Shown: positions 14,360 through 29,600, counted from the first letter of the stretch. The stretch: 64,000 nt of DNA from Hoplostethus atlanticus (GCA_034670405.1 JAXDDX010000328.1:112501-176500); one strand, 5' to 3'. Made by a program: numbers and translations. Notes: generated from the sequence alone by a model not told the origin.

Positions 14360-17300
14360 GTCACATACTTTATTAATCCCCAAAGTCGTCTGTGTTCTTC
14401 AAAGACCGAATTGCTAATCATGGATTTTGGCTGTGTGCCCACATTCACATTCCTCACCCCACATTTAGGGGCAACCTTCCTGAAACAATGCACTTTTCAG
14501 AGACAACAAGTGGTGTCACCATTGTTTATTTTGTTGATAGTTACATTGTTGATTTCTTGTCTTGTCTTTGTTTTCTAGTAAGTCTACTGATCCTTGAGGG
14601 GTCCAGACCTCTCAGCCCATCACGGCTCCAATTTCTTCCCAGTTTAATTGCCCCCTTGACCCTCATTTTAAGGTCAGGGTTTGGAAAATACGTCATGCAT
14701 TCAGGTTGCACCCGCCATCAGAGTGCTGTTGGTAAACAGAGTCAGTTTCAGGTTTTCAGCACTAAAACAGAGTTGGATACAGAACCAAGTAAAAGTCATA
14801 GGGGAAACACCGGTTGCTCCCCAACCTCGATGCGAGCCAGGCCTCTGTGTGTGACTGGGTTGAGCTTTGACTATGCAAATGTATGAGTTTGCCCTGTGGC
14901 TTATTCCCCTTCAGTAGAAATGCTCTTGAAGCTGATTTTACTCTATTTTGGGTAATTAAGGATTTCTATAGGCCTCATGTTTAACCGTTTAGTCCCTGCT
15001 CTCTGCTTGCCTTTAGTTCAAAGCCAATGTCTCTCATCTTAAAGGAGAATATCACAAGCATACACAACTCTCTGCCAAAGCAAGAAACCAAAGAATCAAG
15101 TCTTGAAGTTCAACACGTCAAATCTTTTGTCTCTTTTTCTCTATCCAAACCCAAACAAACACTCTGTAGGCCCCGCAAAAATACAGACAAAATAAACACT
15201 GACACACACAGATTAATTCAAAACAAACACTGTTGTTTACAGCAGCAACAATACGACTGAACCCCAGAATTGTGACTGTGATAGCAGCATGATTTGACTA
15301 ATGGCGCGGAGCCGGAGGGACAGGCCGAGCAGGTTGGACCGTCCTGGCAATAACAAGAGGAGATGTGACTTACAGGAAACTCCTTTTTCTGCAGGAATTG
15401 CGTAGACCAGTGGAGTTCTACTATCCACTGTATGAATGAATGCAATATTACAGGAGAAAAGCCCTTTTTTACTAGCGTGACGCAATACACACAAGATGCA
15501 GACGAGTCCCATCAGCATCACTGCAGCACCAAGTACCCATACTCACAGTGAAGAACTCTCTCTTGGTATGATGGTACAGTGGTTTCCAAAGTATGTGTCT
15601 GGACTGAAAAGCTTTCTACAAAGTATTTTAAAATAGTAAACAACTGGGGAATACAGGAAAGATTAATAACTAGCTCCCTGATTACCATTATCCAATCAGA
15701 TGGCTTGGCTGAAACTACCGGTTGTGTGGGAAGTTCTCAAGCCATGCCGTTATCTCTCCATCTGCTCGGCCCTACCTAGGCGAACAGCGGAAACTTTAAA
15801 GGTCAAAGGTCATGACTTGGGTTTAGATTTGGCATCAACAAAAGTTTTCTCTCCATAAAAGCTACGAGATGATGCCCAGTCCACTTCTGTACCAACGGTC
15901 ATTTTTGGTGCTCGTGGGGTTACTGTCCTTTGGTTTTGTAGAGCAGGTCGCTCGTCCCTCTCTTTTCAAGGGGACAGTCTTGACGGGACCACGGTGGACG
16001 GGACCTACTTCCCCGTCTGTGCAGGTGGGCCAGTCATGGCTCGGTTCTTAAACCTATTGAAATGGGTCCTCTGTTCTCCTTTTGGGAGGTTGACGCAGAG
16101 ACTCTGACTCAAGACGCCAAGTGTTTCAAACCTTAGCACGCTGTCACCGGTGACGCTGACGGACTTAAAATACTTGGAATATGCTTTTGCCTCCTGCCCA
16201 CACATTGAAACCTGAACAGACTTGCATCATGCAAATCTGTGTGTAAGCTACAAAACAACACGTACATGCACACAACACACACAATCACCACTGAACACAC
16301 AGAAAATACCTTCACAAAAAACTCCGTTGAACTCTTTTTCACACACACACACACTAACAGCGCTAATAGAGCAGGTGAAATGTGACAGGTGTGCTGCTAC
16401 CTGGGGGTGGCATATCATTGGGTCAGAGTTACAGCACTGGAATAGGGGTTCATAAAGTACTCACAGATAAGAGATCTTACACACACACACACACACACAC
16501 ACAGCCAGCTGCTAACAGGTTCTGCTATGGGATATAGATAAAGTATATGTGTTTGCTGAGTGTGTTCTGTGTAGGTGTTATGTGTCAGAGATCTCAATAC
16601 TGCATAACAAATTAACCATTTGTTTCCCCTCCAGCTCTGTGCTTTACTCATTCTAGGACACACTGTGCAGGGCTTAGCCTGCCTGGAAACCACCTGCTGC
16701 ACAGAGACACTCATAGGCAGGGATGTCGCCGAGGGTAAACCCATCTAAAATAAGTTTAACAACCTTTTTTTTTGAGTCTTTATGACCTAAATTCATAGGA
16801 TTCATCACAGGGAGGAGCGTCAAACTGATGGAGGTTATATGAGGATCGGGTTTTTAAGGAGAAAAAAACATATTTGCACTGAACTTATTGTTTGCAGTAT
16901 TATCTTGGTGGTGGTTTGGCTTATGATGATGAGTCACAGGAGGACAGGGTTGTAATTGACCGCGACTTCACTCCTTTATCGGGTTAACTTAACAACTTGA
17001 TGTGTGAAACCTGAACAAAATATATAAATGAGGCGTATGATGAGGTGCGTGTGACAGAGAGGGAAAGATGCTGCCGAAAGTCATGACTCACACACTCTAG
17101 TTCTTCATTAGTCTAAAGTAAGTGTACACAGAGAAATAAGAAAGAGAGAGAGAAAGAGAGAGAGAAGAAAGATGTTGATATAAGAAAGGGCTTTTATTCT
17201 ATATCTCCCGGGTCCGAGAGAATAACGAGGTACAAAGTGAGATGCAGCTAGACGACAGATAGAGTAAAGAGAGTGAGAGAATACGCTCAGCAGGGATAAT

Positions 17301-17860
17301 GACTAACAACAAGAGACAATTAACCCCTTCAGTTCACCGTGCAGCAGCCAGACAGGCAAAATGAGACAGCACCCCAGCAGACCACAAGTTTCATTTTCCA
17401 CTTTCAACACATATAACCATTATACTTAGTTTTAGAAGCGGCAAGGCCGAAGGTGTCAGAGTTCACAGGATATTTTCAGCCTGTAGCACAAAAAAAAAAC
17501 AGGAAACAGGAGAAACGAAAAGGCTGGATAACAGTAATCTCACATGTGAATAGGATGCTAAAATCATCCCATTTTTAAAGAAACGATGCAAAGGTTTTAT
17601 TACACTAAGGTGAAGGAAAGTGTATGTGTGTGATGGAGCGATCTTTTATCTTCTTTTCAGAAAGTTCTCAAGTTTGCCTTCAGAGACAGATCCTTATCAA
17701 CATGAAGGCCTGATGCACTACGTGTTTTGACAGAGGGAGTGGTTGGCTGACTGTCATTTAGGGGCAACGGAGGGGGGGGGGGGCTTTGTTTGGTGTGTCA
17801 ATATTTACCCTAACACATGCTGGATGAGTATTGACTGACTGGAGTGAATTGTTTGTTGTA

Positions 17861-17910
<50 letters not shown>

Positions 17911-17922
17911 TTATCAGTGGTA

Positions 17923-17971
17923 GCAGCTTAAGTTGAATGATGCGAAATGCGGTAAGAATTCCCCTGTGTGT

Positions 17972-18015
<44 letters not shown>

Positions 18016-18175
18016 ACGTGTACAGTGAGATGTCATGTCCATAAGCTTGATTTACAGACCTTTCTCCCAGACGTTTCCCTCCATTGGACAGACCCTGTGC
18101 AAATGTACGTTGTGTGTGTGTGTGTGTGTATGTTATCAGCTTAAGTTGAATGATGCGAAATGTGGCAAGAATTCC

Positions 18176-18211
<36 letters not shown>
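17923..18211 (+). repeat. Local duplication of a 50-bp segment with GT tract
   Basis: A segment containing AGCTTAAGTTGAATGATGCG and ending in AAGAATTCCCCTGTG occurs at about 17927-17966 and again at about 18138-18178. Each copy runs straight into a GT microsatellite. The copies differ at two or three positions in the middle. Confidence 0.8.
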
Positions 18212-18213
<2 letters not shown>

Positions 18214-18480
18214 TATATACACCCATCTACACTGTAGCACAACTCAAAAAGTCCCATGGTGTTTGTAGAGAGAGTGTGGGCGCTCCATTGGTTCCAATCC
18301 CGGTTGTTGTAATGAGAAAGACAAGTGAACGAGCGGAGGGTCATGTGATCGGGTAGTTAACCATTCACAGGCAGACGGGGACTCCCTGGTCTGATCACAT
18401 CTACAGGCCTCGTTTGCAATGCAAACCAGCGATATGCAAACTCACCCAGGGAACACAGGATGATGCCTATAGCACTTCCC

Positions 18481-18535
<55 letters not shown>

Positions 18536-19168
18536 TCTCTCTCTCTCCTCCACATCTACTTCCACATCTCCCCTTAATTCTCTTTTCGATCCTAAATCAC
18601 CTCTCTTATCGCTCTTTGCATCCACCCATCTCTCTCATTTCCCTCCCTTTCTTCTTTCATTGTCCCCCCCCACCATCACCGCATGGCATTCTGCCTGTTC
18701 AGTGTTCTTCCAAAAGCTAAATAAATAAATAAATAATTGTGAAAGCCCTCCCTATAATCTTTCTCTACATAGTTGAATGATTCAACAGCGTGACTCATTC
18801 AGCCTCGCCGAGTTCTCATGTTCTGCCTGTTTGTGCTGTAAACTTTCAACTAAATGAAAATGGCCTCAAATCCATTTAATTCCCGCCTGTCTCTCATCTT
18901 TACTCAGGTTTTTTTGTTTACACACAAGCCACCTGATCAGCCATCACAAGATCGGTCATCCCTGCTGAACCTCCATCACAGAGACAATTATAGTAATGTG
19001 TATTCTCATTTTTGGACTACTTTATTTGTACTGTAAACAAAGCAGCAGAGAGAAGCCCTCATGATACGTCTCCCTGGAAGTCAAGCGTAGGAAGTGAGGC
19101 GTCTGTGTGTGTCTGTGTGTATGATCATGATTATGACCGGCCATTCTGTAGCATGACTTCAACATCAT

Positions 19169-19329
<161 letters not shown>

Positions 19330-19508
19330 GCGACTGAAATGAATTTATCGCCATCTAGTGGTCATTCACAGTCAGTCATCAAACTTTGAAAATGTTTTGA
19401 AAATGTTCTACAAATGGGATAAATGGGCTACAATTTCACTAACAGTGTGTGTGTGTGTGTGTTTTTTTGTGGTATGACAATTGCAATCCACTGTTTTAAA
19501 TGCCCCCC

Positions 19509-19543
<35 letters not shown>

Positions 19544-22500
19544 CCACACAGAATTTGTGATGCCTTCCATGTTATTCAAAAACATTACCTTTATTGATCA
19601 CAGTGCTCAGAAGTTGTGTTGTTGTGTTGTCAGAACAGAAACATACAGTCAGGAAGTCAGTCGATCTGTCCAAACTCCAAAATACAGAGATTCAGATGGG
19701 TAACTCTTGTTTGGATCACTTGATAGACCAAACATCTCCACGGTCTGAGGGTCACTATTCATTAGAGTCACTAATACCAAGACAAACAGGTTTCATTCCA
19801 AAATGCTACACATCTATTTTAAACAATATTGGCATTGGCTCTTGTGGTAGCTAGAAACATAAATGAGTTAGATTTAGTTTGAAATCAAACTCTTCACTTT
19901 CAGTCAAGGTTGGAGTCAATTTTGCAGCAGGCCACTTATAGTGAAACAAATGGACAAAATAAAGGAAACACCAGCATTAAGGCTTCAGTGATGGTGGAAC
20001 TGGCATGACTCTGACCCTCAGGTGCTATAGGGCAGGGTCAGTGTGTATTACTACTAACATGATGATGAGTGATCATCTAGGTTGCCCACTGTCATTACAT
20101 GACCAAGTTAAGTAGCCACGATGGTTTGCTTACCGGTTATTGGTCTTGGCTGACCCTTGAGAGAGAGAACCAGACCCTTCATTGTTTTGGGACTCCATGT
20201 TGGTATTTCTGTTATATTTTGTCCCTGTGCATCTCAGTTCTTACTTAGGACACTATTTCTAATGACAGTTTGGCCTGATGATTATGATGTTTACAATTAG
20301 GTATTTTCAGGGTCTCTTTTCGACCATCACAGTAAATTCACTGGTTTTAGGAGGTCTGACTGACCAACATCTCCATCGATAGCTATGGCCAGCTGATAAC
20401 TAGTCAATGTAGTGTGAACGCGCTGGCATACACAAAAACACCTGCATTCAAAGAAGCACTGATGTGGACTAGTTAGTGAAACTGATATGGCTCAGTGACC
20501 CTAGATCAGTACTGATTCTGAGAGGTATTATAACACAGAGCAGCCTGGGGCCTGGTGTCTCCAATGGGTCCATACTACGGCAGTAACTTAGGTGATTTCA
20601 GTCAGCCAACTAGGGACTTACAAAGAACCAAACTACTGTATTTCTAGCATAGAGTGATGTTTCACAATATTCTGATCAACATGGTTCAAACATGCTGACT
20701 CTCAGTACCAAGAGCTCTTCTTGGAACGAGCTCTAAAACCAGAAGTAAACAGGACTGAATTAGTCAGTAAGGTTTCGTAGTGGCTACTGATAAAGGTGTG
20801 AGTAAGGCATCCTGGAATCCTGGAATGAGTTGGGCTTGCTAATAGAAGAGTTGTATTCAGTCTATGATAGTAGCTACATCACCTGCAGTATATCATATCA
20901 CAACAGTGTGGTTAATATATATATACACTCTAAGATAGAGTGGTATGAAGAAGAAATAGGAATAATTTACCAGAGCTATAGATAGATGTGAATATGGCCA
21001 TTCTGGTAGCAACCATGGCCAGACACTTTATTGCACTATACCTCATAGAAAAGGTTTATATAATACTATAACTGTAAGACTCAAATTGCTAAGAAAACTT
21101 ACAAACATTACTCATCAAATACAAATGTTATACATTATTAAATGTTACTTTTTATGAACACGCAACTCGCACATGAACTTATATATTATATATTATATAT
21201 ATATATATATATTCTAGGATGTATTTAGTTGTGGCTGGTTTGTCAGAATCATAAAGCTGTTATTTATCTATAGCTCTGGGGAGACATGGCCACCCTACAC
21301 ACTGCCTCACCCATGCCACACATGAAGCTTCAATCTATACTTATCACTATTAGGAACTGAGTGGTAAGAAAAATAAAATCATCTTATGTGGGTACATGTC
21401 AGACTTAGACCAAATGGCATTTACAAATACTATGTATGGTTTATTTTAGGCTACTTCATATAGAGGGGTTAGCCACTACGAAAATACATTGAGCACCATT
21501 TTAGACAACCAAAGGCAATTATTTGAAAGTCTGTTTGGTATACTTAAAAATATTTGAAGCTACTAATTGGCCCCAGTCTGCTTGTGACATAAGGTGCAGT
21601 GCCCACAGCATACAGGAAGTATACTCCAAATACAGTGGTGTGAAAACAGAGCTTTACAAAGGAATACAAACAGCCTTGGAGAGGTATCAGGAACAGCGAG
21701 TCAATGAACAAATCAGCCAATGACGTACCAGAACAGTGCATTGGTACCTTGGCAGTGCTCGCCGGGTTGAAGACCCTGCCCTGACCCTGGTGCTGGGGTC
21801 AAAGATCAAATAGAAAACAGAGCCTGCTACAGTCTTGTGCGTGTGTCCTCGTGCTGGTATGGCTGGACAAAAATGGAGACCATCTGAAAATGAATTGATA
21901 ATATAAGAAAGCTAATACAGAAAATGGTAAAATAACACCACTGGAAAATGTGTTCACAGACAGGCCGAGTTGCTGTTAAGGCTTTGTTGTATGTGAGCTT
22001 GTAAAGTGAGGTTATCAGATAAACGCACCCATAAAGTTGATACAAAAGTAACACCAGTGTTAAGAGAATTTTCCCAAACTCCATACTCAGTAGAAATCTG
22101 TACACAGTGCTGAGATTTTGGCATCTGGTGAATTGCTGAGGTCATTCGCCACAGTATGTACAGATTATACTGCATATAACACTTACAGTGAGAGTAACAT
22201 TTGTCTCCTACATGACACAAACACTCAGTAATGGCTCTTGTTTGTGTTGTCCGTATCAGCGTTGGCAGCTTGAGACCACAAATGAAGCAATTTGAACTGT
22301 TGGAGCAGAGCTGAAGCCACTTGCGTCAATCATGAATTAATTAATTCATTCGTTCATTCAGTCTTACAGATCACACAATAAAGTCAAAATACATTTTGCA
22401 CGTTACAGTACATCGACAGACCAATTTAGCGCTTGAATCAAAGACGCACTTCAGTGAAAAATAGTGAGGCCATTATGAAATAGCATCCAACAGAAGTGCG

Positions 22501-22849
22501 AGCTGTAGAAAAAGTGAAAAAGTGAAAAGACTTTCATCTAAAAGTTTTAAAAAGCGTAGATATATAGGATGAATTCATATATTCCTCTTATTCTTTCATA
22601 TATTTTATAGCCGTCTTTCCAGCACAGTCCAGCAGACTTGTAAACAGTTTTGGCTTTCATTGTCAGAAGTCTTTTTTTCTGTCCTAGCGACATTGTGCAA
22701 ACACCAAACATTATTTGTCTTTATATTGATTAATTGTTAATCCATCCGTCCATAACCTTCCAATTCTATTCCCGCCTTCCTGAATTTTTTCGAAGCAGAT
22801 ACCAAGGTGTAGCCAGCGCGGGAGAAGGCCTGACTTTATCAAATTGCCA

Positions 22850-22855
22850 TTTATT
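22850..22855 (-). promoter_or_regulatory. Candidate polyadenylation signal of pde7b
   Basis: On the minus strand these bases read AATAAA, about 215 bases beyond the pde7b stop codon. This is a plausible distance for a short 3' untranslated region, but only the hexamer supports it. Confidence 0.4.
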
Positions 22856-23069
22856 TACTAAGATTATCCCACCATAATTTTTTTCCTGCAGTGCCAACTC
22901 CGCGCCAGCAGAGGGTGGCATTTCTCACCAACCCAGAACACACTGCTGGTCCAGCACTCCCACTTTCAGAGCAGAGCAGGGCTGGAGAACAAACAAGGAG
23001 TTGGATAAACACTCATCTCCTCCATTTGGAAAGGTTGAAGAAACAACAGAAGAAACAAGAGGGTCAGGA

Positions 23070-26000
23070 CTAGGGGATGTCCACGCCCTCTCCTCCTCCT
23101 CCTTCGTGTTCGGGCTTCTCGTCGAGGGGGTGTGTTTGCGTTTCCGGCGGCGTGTGTGTGTGCCGCAGGCGGCTCCAGCGATTCTTGTTCTTGTGCAGGT
23201 GACCCATCATGGTCTGGCTGAGAAGGCTGGGCTCGGTGAAGCGGTGCCACTCCTCAAACAGAGGCTCCACAATGTAGGAGATGAAGCCTGGGACACACAG
23301 CAAAGGCAGGGGGAAGAGTTAACACCCATGAGCATGAGTGACGGGTTTATGATGACCCTGATCCCCCTTGCAGCCCAATCTCCAACTCCCAAATGAGGGG
23401 TACACAGGATAAGGCCCCTCTTAATATGGAGTGAAGTGTATATGCAGGGGCCCCAAGCTGGAGGGCCCTTCAGAGAGGCAAGGTGATACTCTACTAAGTC
23501 AGGCGGGTCAGGTGTGAGTGTGTGTGAGCAGAATTTATCTTCTCGTTTCTTAGTACATAAAGGCTTAGAGGATCATGACAGGAATCTGTGTGTGCTCTGG
23601 CACTTGCCTATCTGGATGGCTGGGACTGAGTCAGCCTGCTGGTTACACAGAGGACTAATCTCCAGGTCAAACTTCCTCTCCAGGTCACCTGGCCGGTCAA
23701 CAGCCAATAGCCAGGGTCAGAAAAGACATGCAAGAAACAGGAGAGAAATAACAAAAGATGAGATGGACTTTCCACAATGTATTTGTAGGTTTTGATTGGG
23801 AGAACACACACCACTCACCCTGCCTGTAGAATTCCTCACACACTCGTTCACTCCACTGCCTGCTCAGCTCCCAAACCCGACACGGGTTACAGACGTCTGC
23901 ACACTTGAGAGCAATCTGATGGCAGGGAGAGAGACAGGCGCTTTACGATTTACATGAAAGCTATTTGCGGCAGATTCACTTTTGGTCTGAACCTCTGTGC
24001 ATGTGTGGGTTTCTACGTGTTTGTAAGCATGTGCATGGATATACTGTTCTGTAATGTGCGTCTGTTACCTGCAGTATAAAGTGCCTGTGCGGAGCATGTT
24101 GAAGGTCCAGGTCCTGGTTGTCCAAGTGTTCTCTGAAGGTTGACAGGAACTCATTCTGCCTGCTGATATCTGTCGCCAGTATGAGAGAGCCTAGCTGCTG
24201 TTCCATGTCCTGCCTGAAGGGTAGAGGGGGCAGCACTGAGCCAAAAGAAACCCACTAAGGAAAGTGTAGTTACTGCGCCTTTTCTATGACTACATTTTTG
24301 GGATAGGGCTGTTCTGTAGCTGACCCTGACCTCTGACCTCCCTGTTAGGGGAGGCAGACAAAAAGAGTATTTCGCTACAGGGATCAATGATGCATGGGCA
24401 TGGGCACATCTGTGTGTTTGTGTGTGTGTGTGTGTCCTTACGACATGTCAGCAGGCAGGTGGGACAGCAGTCCTGACTCTCGCAGCATGCCCACAGTAGA
24501 TCGCCAGTGGTGACTCTCTAGCACAGACGTGTTCTGCACGGGAACAGGAGGAAGGACTTGGTTGCAGGCTTGGCACTAAACCTCCCACACATGGTGAAAC
24601 ACACAGGCACCACGTGGCAACACACCCACACACACACACACACACACACTCACACACAAACAAACAGAGCAAGCAACCCGGTACCTGGTACAGGGATGCG
24701 AGGTGGTGTCTGGTCTTGATGAGGAAGGGCTGGTTGACCCCAGGGTGGTCCACGTCATGGGCAGCCGCTGCCATCAGACCCAGGAAAATGTCCAGAGGGC
24801 TCAGCTGCTCTGCAAGCTACAACACAGGGCAACAGTGTGTGTGATCTAGAGTACATGTTTGCTATGTATGTATGTATGTAAAAGATGCATAGACACACTT
24901 AATCTAATTGGAGGGCTTCAGGGATTTCCCCAGGCAGTGTATGTGTGTGTTCTCAAGTTTAAGTGAGCATGAAGGTGTCCCTCAGGGAGTGACACTAACA
25001 GTATCTGTCAGGGACAAGCCTACAGTGACTCATTATAGTGTGTGTGTGTGTGTGAGAAAGAGGGAGCGAGACAGAGAAACAGCGAGAAAGAGAGCGACTG
25101 TATGTTACTACAGTATTATTACCCTGGGCTCCTTCAGGTAGCAGTACATGGCTTGTGTGACATCAGCAGCATGGACAGCGTTGTGATAAGGGTTGTGGGA
25201 GTGGTAGTCCTCCTGCACCATGCCTGTCAAGTCAGGACACAAGGTCAAACCTCACAAAACTATGGCACGCTTTTCATCAGACCTGTCGACGTTCTAGGAT
25301 CTTGCCCAGGAAAGAGCAGACATGAGCAAAATAAGTGGCCTCAAATCAAGTACTTATAATGTTAAGATGCATTTGTAGACATGTTTTAACCATCCCATGG
25401 CAACTTTGATGGAAAGCAAGATGGAGCAAGATGGATGGATGGATAGTTGAGCTGGTGAGTGTGTGAATGAGTGAATGAGGGGTGACTTACCCAGAAACCT
25501 GTGCAGTTTGACCATGTCCAGCTGGAAGTGGTGAATGAGACCATACACATTGAAAAGGTGGCACATCAGAGTCACCAGGCTGTTACCTGTAGTGTGGGCA
25601 CACACACAAGTTTCACTTGAAAGTCAACTGCCTAAGCGCGAATTTGTGCAGGTATAATTAAACAAGGGGCTTATAAAAATAGTGAAAATACTACAAAATA
25701 AATCAAATAAAAGAGAAGAACAAACAAACAACAGAAAAAGAAGATAAGATAAGACATAACTGGATTGGATAACATAATCTGAAATTTGATGAAAATAGTA
25801 GAAAAACAATAACATCCATAAAATGATGAGGGAAATGAATACAAATAAATTAAAATGTCAGTAAGTGAGATACGAGCTCTTGTTCTCACCGTTTGTGAGA
25901 CGATCGAAGAGGAAAATGTCAAAGTTCCACGTGCCCACCTTTGACAGCATGTGCTGTAAAGAAAACACAGATGGTGTTAGATCTTTTTCTCACATGGCAG

Positions 26001-26616
26001 ACAGTCGTGGTCTAATAGATGTAGAGACCTGGGCTGGGGATGTAGGGTACCAGTAGCTATGGACGTCTGTATGTGTGTGTGTGTGCGCGCACGTGTCCTC
26101 ACCGCAGCCTGTCCCAGGTAGTCGTCATCCAGTAGGTGCAGGGACCCAGGGGTCTGGGGCACCAGCAGCCTGGAGGCGTGGCAGTATCTCTGGAAGCTCA
26201 GCAGACGCTTCACCTTCCTCCTGGTGCCGGACTCTACCTCCCCCTGCTGGGCACTGGCTGAAATCACATACACACAGTCGACTGAACGATTGAACACTGA
26301 CAATGATCACACACACAGCAACAAGGAACTTGTTTTGATTCCTGGATTGGATTATTGGATTATTTTAAATGGGACTTTGCTAGCTCTCTGCCCAGTTCAT
26401 GTGTGCAGTGGAAACAACAATATAATTGTATAATAGAATAATGCGACCACAAGGCCGTCATCAAAAGGGCACACACACAATTGTACAAACACACTTGGTC
26501 CATCACAACAACATGTAAAAAGGTGAAGAGACCTACTGTTGAGGATGCGCAGGTCAATCAGCGGGTAGGAGCCTCGTCTCTCTGCCAGCAACACACCAGC
26601 ATGACCAGCACTCAGT
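23070..26616 (-). CDS. pde7b: cAMP phosphodiesterase 7B, last 11 coding exons
   Basis: The PDE7 family hydrolyses cAMP to 5'-AMP in the cytosol. Minus-strand exons in order: 26537-26616, 26103-26257, 25890-25953, 25491-25586, 25123-25223, 24685-24816, 24442-24533, 24069-24213, 23819-23915, 23608-23688, 23070-23287. Phase agrees at every junction. All donors are GT except the last (GC at 23607-23606). Motifs visible: [11 protein letters not shown] near the N end; [11 protein letters not shown]; the metal-site signatures [12 protein letters not shown] and [23 protein letters not shown] with the last metal-ligand aspartate; and IQIGF with the invariant glutamine. Wording such as [25 protein letters not shown] and GLIHHF matches PDE7B better than PDE7A. 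The variable tail is basic, then acidic and glycine-rich (EHEGGGGEG), and ends at TAG 23070. The first exon or exons, a few tens of residues, were not found. The exon at 26616 starts inside a codon, so upstream exons must exist. Confidence 0.93.
23606..23607 (-). promoter_or_regulatory. pde7b: Non-canonical GC splice donor in pde7b
   Basis: The exon ending at 23608 reads CAGATAG and is followed by GCAAGT. A GC donor here followed by the acceptor at 23289-23288 gives the expected IQIGFISY reading. The nearest GT, three bases downstream, would shift the frame. The rest of the donor matches the strong consensus, as usual for the minor GC-AG class. Confidence 0.8.
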
Positions 26617-26629
26617 CTGCCATCAGCTA

Positions 26630-26675
<46 letters not shown>

Positions 26676-29600
26676 GCGAGAGAGAGAGGTGTTATACAGG
26701 TGTTATTACAAATCAATCAATTATAAACCCATGAATCAAACATTCCAGGAGGATGGAGAGAAGGGGGGAGATGCGGTGTGTGTGAGGGGGTGTAAAGACA
26801 AAACACAGAGCAGAGGCAATGAGACAACAAGCGAGGGACAGACGGGGGCGATGCCAGAACGATAAGGGTGAGCAGCAGACAGAGTGACGAGGGGAAAACA
26901 GAGCCAAGTGTTCCACAGAGCCATAGATGTTCAATTCAGATTTAGAGTGATCCTTAAATCAGACCCTATGAAACAAGAGGATCTTTGACATTGCTTAATC
27001 ACCAGGGCACGTCATGAGGCTTATTCGGGTCATGGGGTAGTGAATACATTTCATTTGCCGATCAGATTGGTGCTGGATAAGATTTGGTACATTGTTTTCC
27101 TGTGATTTGTTTTTGCTTTTTACTGTGGTTTTACAAAGATGGGTTGAAGCGGTGCATTCTGAAGCAGTGGTTTGAGATATCCGCCTTCTGAAAAAATACC
27201 GAAGTTAGGGTTTGCTTCACACACTAGTTATGCTAGAATCAACCATGTTTTTGAGACATTGACTGATGGATTTCAGGTAGCAGTTTTTCCAAAAATGACT
27301 ACATAGCGTTTTTGGAAGGACACCTCGCCAATTCAGCCACAGAATTCACAGATGCTCCACCAATTTCCAGTTAAAAAAAACACAGTAGGAAGTGGAAGAA
27401 ATGTCTGCAGAAGATGTGCACCTATGTGTGAGCACCTATCTGGTACAGACAGAGAGGAAACACAACCCCACAGTAAATCCTTCAATACTGAATACTGCCA
27501 CTATTTAAAATGCACAACTCACACACCCTCAGGCGACAACACGACAGAACTAGGTCCCCAGACACACGGCATGCATGCACAAACACACTTCAATAACCCA
27601 GAAACTCTGGGAATACTGAGTAATGTGCAGAGATTAGATGAGAGGAACTGGAGCGTATTATGTCCCCAAGGTTGCCAGTTCACATCACCTCTGAGACTCC
27701 CCCCTAAGACATGTTAAATGCTGCTAAACTGTCCATTAATGGGGGTGGAATCACTGGGGTAACGCTTGCAGGTTGCCAGATCTGCTAAGCTGTAGCTCTT
27801 GCCTTGCATGTGTAGGTTGCCAGATTGGCAGAGTTTGCAGGCACTGTGGTTTTGGCAAGCATATGTGTGTGTGGGTTGTTTTCTAGGCCAGGCAGCTGTA
27901 CATAAAACATGGTGGAAAAGTGGAATCATCCCCTATATACGGTATGTGATGTCAATCAATTTTGAAATCTCTCGCTCTCCACGTGAATACAGCCTAGTAC
28001 TTCCATGACAGAGACGGTGACATACAGGAAGACAGACAACATGAAAGAAATATGACTAACCTAGTAAACTACTAATTGTTTGCACCAACACAAACCCAAA
28101 CTATTTCAGTATAAACTGAAGCAGTTTGGGGGCAGTGACTCACAGCCGGTGGAAGTGAGAGCACTGAATCCTGTTGGCCTAGTTTGTGTGGGGGAGAAAA
28201 AGGGGGAAAACCTCTTTGCTTTTTTATCTCCACGCTGCCGGGCAAGGAGAGGAGGAAATACATCATATGAGAAAAGCAGCAGCTCAGACAACACACAAGC
28301 GACACACAAGCTAAGACACGTACACGTGAGAGTGCACGTATCCTCCTCTCTCTCGCTCTCCTCCATTAACCCCCCCATTCCTCTACCTCCATCTTTCCTC
28401 TCCTACTCCTGTCTCATTCCCCCACTCTGACCTCCCCCGTCCCATTCCTCCCTACCTCCTTCCTCTTGCTTTTCCTCCAACTCTGAGTGTGGTAAATAGG
28501 TCATTGTCTCTGCGCGGTGCAGAACTGGGTCATTTAGGATGAAACATGAATCAGTTGGCAAGGGGGTTTAAAGACGCACAGCAATGCACACGTGTACCAT
28601 GGTCGCAAACACACAGACACTTGCAAATCAGGTTAAATCCCCGATTCCAAACGCGAAAAACATCTACATACATCAAACAGACTTGCACAATCCGTGGGTG
28701 TTTACGGCACAAACTGTGGTTTGGGTTTGTTCTCCTTCCCTTAAGCATTCAGACAGTCAAACAGTGCTAACACATATACAGTGCATCCAGGTAGACCATG
28801 TTCTGCTTTATGACGACTATTTGGGGTTCTCAGGATGACGATAGAGCAGTTACAGTCATTGGGGTAGTTTTCATTCGACGAGCTGACTGTCCTGAGCTGT
28901 CACAGCCCATAGATCCACGCGGCTGCCCGGCTTCTCTTGGGATACAGCTAAGCCGCTAGCCGCTACCAGTCTCTCTTTATGTCTGCAAAGCATTAAAAAC
29001 ATTCTTTCAATGCGGCAGCGGACGCAGCTTTGTATGTAAAAGACAGCTGACATCAATACAAAATAGATGGTTATATTTGGTACACTGATAATCTAAAACA
29101 TCGTAAGGGACTAGAACGGGTACACTTAGTTTAGTTTTCGCTCATCCCCGCCTTTCCATGTGCCTATAGCTAATCCCAAACAGGCATGAAACAATGCCAA
29201 AAACATGCAGGGAATGTTTATATACACATCAGATATCTGACCTGTAGGTGACTCATAACCATATTGGCATTGCAAATACATTCCAACTACTTAAGTTATA
29301 TAAGGAGAGCTGTCAACAGTATGTCTCTTCATAAGCAGGTCAAAAAGGTTATGTGTACCTTCAACCCGTCATTTCCAGTATCAGCTCAACATCATTGCAC
29401 TCTTTTAAACTGTACGTGTCAACAATGTCATTCCTATCCCATCAACATCAAAACCAAAAGTAGCCTCATCAAAATTGTATCATTACAGGGTACTGATTTC
29501 AGTGTACCGATACCTATCAAAAGTCATATCAACGGTGTCAAGCATAAAGTGTGAGATTTATCAAAAACAATACCAGTAATAAGCAATGTGTCAACATTAG

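Noticed and set aside
23070..26616. Assignment of the phosphodiesterase as PDE7A
   Set aside because: Family-specific wording around the first exons ([24 protein letters not shown]) fits PDE7B. The neighbouring MTFR-type gene does not discriminate by itself, because PDE7A lies beside MTFR1.
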